From [Clostridium] asparagiforme DSM 15981 (GTDB lineage Bacteria > Bacillota > Clostridia > Lachnospirales > Lachnospiraceae), in assembly GCA_025149125.1 (NCBI GenBank), contig CP102272.1:434001-498000 (forward strand): a DNA stretch of 64,000 bases. Direction: 5' to 3'. Below the pieces are notes generated by a model. The model was not told where the DNA came from and did no database searches. It saw only the letters and a list, made by a program, of their open reading frames with translations. Positions 59,861 to 64,000 of this stretch are shown here, piece by piece. The translations under genes were made by a program, and so were the position numbers. Position 1 is the stretch's first letter, and each line of letters begins with the position of its first letter.

Positions 59861-60988
59861 ATGGAATACAGAGAGATGAAGATGCAGGTGGGAACGGAGC
59901 GGCCGTCCCTTCTGGGATTCGGCTGCATGCGGTTCCCCAAGACGCCGGAGGGGAAGATCGACGAGAATGGGGCGGCAGAGCTGATCGACGCGGCGATTCG
60001 AAACGGGGTCAATTACCTGGACACCGCTTATCCCTACCACGAGGGGGACAGCGAGCCGTTTATGGGGCGGCTGCTGAAGCGCTATGACCGGAAGAGCGTT
60101 TATCTGGCCACCAAGTTGCCCATGTGGCTGGTAAAGAGCCTGGAGGACGCCAAGCGCCTGTTCGAGGAGCAGCTGGAGCGTTTGCAGGTGGATTACATCG
60201 ATTTTTATCTTCTGCACGGGCTCAATCGGGATCGCTGGGATACCATCTGCAGGCTGGGCCTGATCGACTGGGCAGAAGCGCTGCAGCGGCAGGGCCGGAT
60301 CCGGTATCTGGGATTCTCCTTCCACGACAATTACGAAACCTTTGAGACGATTCTGACCAGCCGGAAGTGGGATTTCTGTCAGATCCAGTACAATTATATG
60401 GACCGCCAGGTGCAGGCGGGCGACCGTGGGTATGAGCTGGCGGAGAAGTCCGGCATCCCGGTGATCGTCATGGAGCCGGTGAAGGGCGGAACCTTGGCTT
60501 CCCTGCCGGAGGACATCGCGGGGATGTTCGCGGAGGCGGACGGGAACCGTTCCTGCGCGTCCTGGGCCATGCGCTGGGTGGCAAGCCATCCGGGGGTGAA
60601 GGTGATTTTAAGCGGAATGTCCACCCCGGAGCAGGTGGAGGACAATCTGGCCACGCTGGGGCGGTTTGAGCCGCTTTCCGGGGCGGAATGCCAGTTGGTA
60701 GAGCAGGTAGCCGCGGCGCTTCGCAGGCGGGTGAACAACGGCTGTACGGGCTGCCGCTACTGCGTGCCCTGTCCTTACGGCGTGGATATCCCTTATAATT
60801 TCTCCATCTGGAACGAGGGAGCCATGTTTGGCATCCCAAAGAAGGCGAAGGCGGCTTACCGCCAGGAGATCGGGGAAGCGGCCCGGGCGGATCAGTGTCA
60901 GAAGTGCGGAAAATGCGAGAGCGCCTGTCCCCAGGGCATCGCAATCCGGGCGGATTTAGAGCGGGTGGCGGCGGAGCTTGGGGAATAG
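59861..60988 (+). CDS. Aldo/keto reductase with C-terminal 4Fe-4S ferredoxin-like domain
   Basis: A 375-residue protein. Residues 1 to about 285 form an AKR barrel: Asp and Tyr in YLDTAYPYHEGDSE, Lys in VYLATKLPMW, His in FYLLHGLNRD. A ferredoxin-like tail has two cysteine runs, CTGCRYCVPCPYGV (about 290-303) and CQKCGKCESACPQGI (about 345-360). The second is a proper 4Fe-4S motif; the first has an extra spacing. This fusion is common in anaerobic Firmicutes and may couple carbonyl reduction to ferredoxin rather than only NADPH. The ATG at 59861 is chosen for spacing from GGAAAGGA. Confidence 0.92.
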   Translation: MEYREMKMQVGTERPSLLGFGCMRFPKTPEGKIDENGAAELIDAAIRNGVNYLDTAYPYHEGDSEPFMGRLLKRYDRKSVYLATKLPMWLVKSLEDAKRLFEEQLERLQVDYIDFYLLHGLNRDRWDTICRLGLIDWAEALQRQGRIRYLGFSFHDNYETFETILTSRKWDFCQIQYNYMDRQVQAGDRGYELAEKSGIPVIVMEPVKGGTLASLPEDIAGMFAEADGNRSCASWAMRWVASHPGVKVILSGMSTPEQVEDNLATLGRFEPLSGAECQLVEQVAAALRRRVNNGCTGCRYCVPCPYGVDIPYNFSIWNEGAMFGIPKKAKAAYRQEIGEAARADQCQKCGKCESACPQGIAIRADLERVAAELGE

Positions 60989-61059
60989 AAGGGGCCGGAT
61001 AGCGCGGGACCGGCTCACGCGGCAGCGGCTTATGGCTTGCGGTCCGCAGGAAAATAAGG

Positions 61060-61108
61060 CAAAAAAGAAGTGCGGTTTCGCCGGAAACGGCGGGCGCACT
61101 TCTTTAAA
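61060..61108. terminator. Bidirectional terminator between convergent AKR and YitT genes
   Basis: AAAGAAGTGCG (61064-61074) pairs with CGCACTTCTTT (61095-61105), with an inner TTTCGCCG/CGGCG stem and flanking A/T runs. Confidence 0.9.
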
Positions 61109-61176
61109 TTTGGAAACAACGTGCAGCAGGCACAGCCCGCGTGCGATTGTCGGTGACAGATTGAAGAACCGGCGGA

Positions 61177-62040
61177 TCAGCTGGCCAGGAATCCCTTTCC
61201 CACGATCTCGCTGGAGTTGGAGATCAGCATGAAGGCGTGGGGTTCCACCTGACGGATATAGCTGCGGAGCTTCAACGCCTGTCCGCGGCTCATGGTGGTC
61301 ATGATCACGGTCTTGTTGTGGTGGGTGAACGCGCCCTGGGCCTGGTAAATGGTGGCACTGCGGTGCAGCGTGTTGATAATATAGTCGCAGATCGGGTCCG
61401 GGTTGTCGCAGATGATGTTAAAGCACTTGCAGAGGTTGATGTTCTCGATCACATCGTCGATCACCAGGGACTTGGCGGCCAGACCGATGGTGGAGAACAG
61501 GCCGGTCTCCGGTCCGAAGACGAAGAACGAGGCGGCCACCGAGGCCACGTCCACCAGCATCAGCACGGTGCCGATGTTTAAGCTGGTGTGCTTCTTTAAG
61601 ATCATGGCGATGATATCGGTTCCGCCGCTGGAAGCGCCGATGTTGAACAGGATGGCGCTGCTGATGGCCGGCAGAAAGATGGCGAACATCAATTCCAAAA
61701 GCGGCTCCGTGGTCAGCGGGCGGTCCAGGGGACACACGCGCTCCAGCACGGAAAGGCCGACGGACATCACGATGCTGGCGTAAACGGTTTTCACGCCGAA
61801 GCTTTTGCCCAGAAACAGAAATCCAAGTACCAAAAGTGCCATGTTCACAATGGAGGTGAAGTCACTGGCGGACCAGCGCGTCATGGCGCTGATCACGGTG
61901 GAAAAACCGGTAACGCCTCCGAATGCAAAGTGATTGGGAAATTTAAAGAAATATACCCCCACTACCATGAGCATAATACTAGCGGTTATCAGCGCATACT
62001 CAGCCAAGGTATGCATAATTGGATTCTTAATGTCTTTCAT
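61177..62040 (-). CDS. YitT-family membrane protein (DUF161 + DUF2179)
   Basis: A 287-residue inner-membrane protein with five or six transmembrane segments (about residues 14-200), including the family hallmarks FAFGGVTGFSTVI and LFNIGASSGGTDIIAMIL. A cytoplasmic DUF2179 domain (from about 205: NIICDNPDPICDYIINTLHRSATIYQAQGAFTHHNKTVIMTTMSRGQALKLRSYI) follows. Members are widespread in Firmicutes and their function is unresolved; transport is suspected. The ATG at 62040 is preceded by AGGAAAGGA. It is monocistronic and divergent from the ribonucleotide reductase gene. Confidence 0.93.
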   Translation of the reverse strand: MKDIKNPIMHTLAEYALITASIMLMVVGVYFFKFPNHFAFGGVTGFSTVISAMTRWSASDFTSIVNMALLVLGFLFLGKSFGVKTVYASIVMSVGLSVLERVCPLDRPLTTEPLLELMFAIFLPAISSAILFNIGASSGGTDIIAMILKKHTSLNIGTVLMLVDVASVAASFFVFGPETGLFSTIGLAAKSLVIDDVIENINLCKCFNIICDNPDPICDYIINTLHRSATIYQAQGAFTHHNKTVIMTTMSRGQALKLRSYIRQVEPHAFMLISNSSEIVGKGFLAS

Positions 62041-62249
62041 AATCCAGTCCTTTCCTGCCGGAAAGCGTCCTCCCTCTGCAGCCCCTTTGCCGCAGTTATA
62101 TTTTAATGAATCTAACTTTAGATTATATCCGGATTGCCCGTATGTGCAACCACATTTTTGATTGAAAGAGGTACAATCCCGGCGTTGTAGGAAAAAACTG
62201 CCTGTTTTGGAACAATACAGGATTTGGTATAAAATTTTGAAAATATTGG

Positions 62250-62278
62250 TTGTAACCACAAGATATATGGTTTATAAT
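62250..62278 (+). promoter_or_regulatory. Promoter of the ribonucleotide reductase gene
   Basis: TTGTAA (62250-62255), 17-base spacer, TATAAT (62273-62278). The spacer holds the imperfect inverted repeat AACCA...TGGTT. The remainder of 62041-62376 shows no gene. Confidence 0.75.
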
Positions 62279-62376
62279 AGAGCCCGTGACGTTGGCCCAG
62301 GCCGGCGGATCAGACGGGAATTGAGCGCCGCACCGGGTATTTTTGCCATGGCGGCGCAGAAGGAGACACAGAGAAC

Positions 62377-64000
62377 ATGGAACAGACCAATCATTACGGC
62401 CAAAGGCCGGACGAGCATGCAGTTTTGGACATTGCCGCGCCCTTCGAGGGGGGAGCGGTCGAGGCGTGTCTGGAGGGGATCCGACAGGATTTTCCGGGGC
62501 AGGAATATGAACTGGAAATCCTTTCCAATAAATTCAGAAGCTTTCGAAAGCCCGGAATGAAACGGACGGAGCTGTACGACAGCCTGATCCAGTCCGCGGC
62601 GGAGCTGACCTCCCGGGAGGCGCCCCGGTGGGAATTCATCGCGGCCAGAATCCGCTACAGCCAGTTCGGGGAAGAGCTTGAGGAACGGCTGGCCGGGCTT
62701 GGAATCTCCGGTTTTTACGACAAGCTGGTCTACCTCACCAGAGAGGGATTATACGGCGATTATATTTTAGAACACTACACGGAGGCGGAGATTCGGGAGG
62801 CGGAGACCTTTCTGGATCCGGAGCGGAACAAGCTGTTCACCTACTCCGGCCTGGATCTGCTGATCAAGCGCTATGTGATCCAGAACCACAAGCGCCAGCC
62901 TTTGGAGACGCCTCAGGAGATGTACCTGGGAATCGCCCTGCACCTGGCTATGGAGGAGAAGCCGGACTGCCGCATGGCCTGGGTGCGCCGTTTTTACGAT
63001 ATGCTGAGCAACATGCAGGTTACCATGGCCACGCCCACCCTGTCCAACGCCAGAAAGCCCTTCCACCAGCTTTCCAGCTGCTTTATCGACACGGTGCCGG
63101 ACAGCCTGGAGGGCATTTACCGCAGCATCGACAATTTTGCCCAGGTCAGCAAGTTTGGCGGCGGCATGGGTCTCTATTTCGGAAAGGTCCGGGCCACGGG
63201 CGGCAGCATCCGCGGCTTTGAGGGCGCGGCGGGGGGCGTGATCCGCTGGGTAAAGCTGGTGAACGACACGGCGGTGGCCGTGGACCAGCTGGGCATGCGC
63301 CAGGGCGCGGTGGCCGTTTACCTGGACGCCTGGCACAAGGACCTGCCGGAATTTTTGCAGCTTCGGACCAACAACGGCGACGACCGCATGAAGGCCCACG
63401 ATGTATTTCCGGCCATCTGCTACCCGGACCTGTTCTGGAAGATGGCGAAGGAGGACTTGAACCAGCCCTGGCATCTCATGTGCCCCCACGAGATTTTACA
63501 GGTGAAGGGCTACAGCCTGGAGGACAGCTTCGGCGAGGAGTGGGAGCGGCGCTACCTGGACTGCGTGGCGGACGGGCGCATTTCCAAGCGTACCGTAGCG
63601 TTAAAGGATATCGTTCGGCTGATCCTGCGCTCCCAGGTGGAGACGGGGACGCCATTTACCTTCAACCGGGACGTGGTGAACCGCGCCAATCCCAACGGCC
63701 ACAAGGGTATGATTTACTGTTCCAATTTGTGCACGGAGATCGCCCAGAACATGGCTGGCATCGAGACGGTGAGCACAGAGATACGGGAGGAAAACGGGGA
63801 CACCGTGGTGGTGACTACCACCAAAGCCGGTGAATTTGTGGTCTGCAACCTGGCCAGCCTGTGTCTGGGAAATATCGACGTGACCGACGAGGCGGCGGTG
63901 CGGGCGGTCACCGCCAGCGCGGTGCGCGCCCTGGACAATGTGATCGGCCTGAACTTTTACCCCCTTCCATATGCCAAAATCACCAACCGGCGCTACCGCA
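62377..64000 (+). CDS. Ribonucleoside-diphosphate reductase alpha subunit, 5' part
   Basis: The first 541 codons of an open frame that continues past the right edge. The product matches the large subunit of class I ribonucleotide reductases, which convert ribonucleotides to deoxyribonucleotides using a radical supplied by a beta subunit. Evidence: ATPTLSNARKPFHQLSSCF (substrate-site cysteine region), GGGMGLYFGKVRATGGSIRG, AVAVYLDAWHKDLPEFLQLR and the N-x-C-x-E motif in YCSNLCTEIAQN. The N-terminal 90 residues do not show a clear ATP-cone. AAGGAG lies 11 bases before the ATG at 62377. The beta subunit is expected downstream, outside the window. I give no symbol because class Ia and Ib cannot be separated from this part. 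Confidence 0.92.
   Translation, partial: MEQTNHYGQRPDEHAVLDIAAPFEGGAVEACLEGIRQDFPGQEYELEILSNKFRSFRKPGMKRTELYDSLIQSAAELTSREAPRWEFIAARIRYSQFGEELEERLAGLGISGFYDKLVYLTREGLYGDYILEHYTEAEIREAETFLDPERNKLFTYSGLDLLIKRYVIQNHKRQPLETPQEMYLGIALHLAMEEKPDCRMAWVRRFYDMLSNMQVTMATPTLSNARKPFHQLSSCFIDTVPDSLEGIYRSIDNFAQVSKFGGGMGLYFGKVRATGGSIRGFEGAAGGVIRWVKLVNDTAVAVDQLGMRQGAVAVYLDAWHKDLPEFLQLRTNNGDDRMKAHDVFPAICYPDLFWKMAKEDLNQPWHLMCPHEILQVKGYSLEDSFGEEWERRYLDCVADGRISKRTVALKDIVRLILRSQVETGTPFTFNRDVVNRANPNGHKGMIYCSNLCTEIAQNMAGIETVSTEIREENGDTVVVTTTKAGEFVVCNLASLCLGNIDVTDEAAVRAVTASAVRALDNVIGLNFYPLPYAKITNRRYR

Overview
The window looks like chromosome of a GC-rich (by eye mid-50s %) anaerobic Firmicute of the Lachnospiraceae / Clostridium cluster XIVa type. 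The support is: pyruvate formate-lyase with its activase, a small clostridial 2[4Fe-4S] ferredoxin, MecA, a CwlD-type spore-cortex amidase, TRAP and ribose-type ABC transporters, RpoN with a bacterial enhancer-binding protein, and strong AGGAGG ribosome-binding sites with TTGACA-N17-TATAAT promoters. The species cannot be fixed from sequence alone.

Layout. 0-4 kb (minus strand): tail of a C26 peptidase gene, a ferredoxin, and a pyruvate formate-lyase operon in which the glycyl-radical domain is a separate small protein. 4.3-12.6 kb: a divergent acid-catabolism locus. A cupin and an isocitrate lyase/PEP-mutase enzyme face an enoyl-CoA-hydratase-like protein, a degenerate 2-hydroxyacid dehydrogenase, a TRAP DctPQM transporter, an aldo/keto reductase and an XRE regulator. 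12.8-23.6 kb: a hexuronate locus (uxuA, uxuB, GntR regulator) followed by a sugar ABC transporter with a fused ATPase-permease, a cyclase-family hydrolase and a zinc dehydrogenase. The uxuA and transporter promoters carry the same 17-18 bp palindrome.

23.7-31.9 kb: mecA, then an unusual kinase-like protein fused to a P-loop-like domain that lacks the Walker lysine, a second such P-loop protein and a small unknown protein. A GH18 surface protein, a phosphoesterase lipoprotein and cwlD follow. 31.9-35.4 kb: hydrolase, CitMHS transporter and LysR regulator, then tRNA-Gly. 35.6-41.1 kb: a sigma-54 module of activator, palindromic upstream site, near-perfect -24/-12 promoter, amino-acid permease, MalY-type C-S lyase and thioredoxin-fold protein; rpoN itself lies at 58.3-59.6 kb. 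41.16-43.11 kb: a group II intron inserted just after a terminator.

43.1-50.0 kb: a two-way catabolic cluster with two PfkB-type proteins (one lacking the catalytic Asp), a TIM-barrel protein, an APC permease, a GntR/UTRA regulator, a BtpA-family protein and an AllA-like cupin, linked by related operator-like boxes. 50.0-51.4 kb: a 207-bp inverted-repeat element and a decayed pair made of a Panacea-domain gene and a neighbour, each broken by one frameshift. 51.5-57.6 kb: tRNA-Gly and tRNA-Phe, then a small protein coupled to a 1736-residue DUF4132 protein. 57.6-64 kb: a lipoprotein, rpoN, an Fe-S aldo/keto reductase, a YitT-family protein and the 5' part of a ribonucleotide reductase alpha gene.

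The best candidates for undescribed biology are the kinase/lysine-less P-loop module (24.8-27.3 kb), the split pyruvate formate-lyase, the coupled DUF4132 pair, the catalytically degenerate enzymes kept inside intact operons, and the 43-50 kb pathway of unknown substrate.
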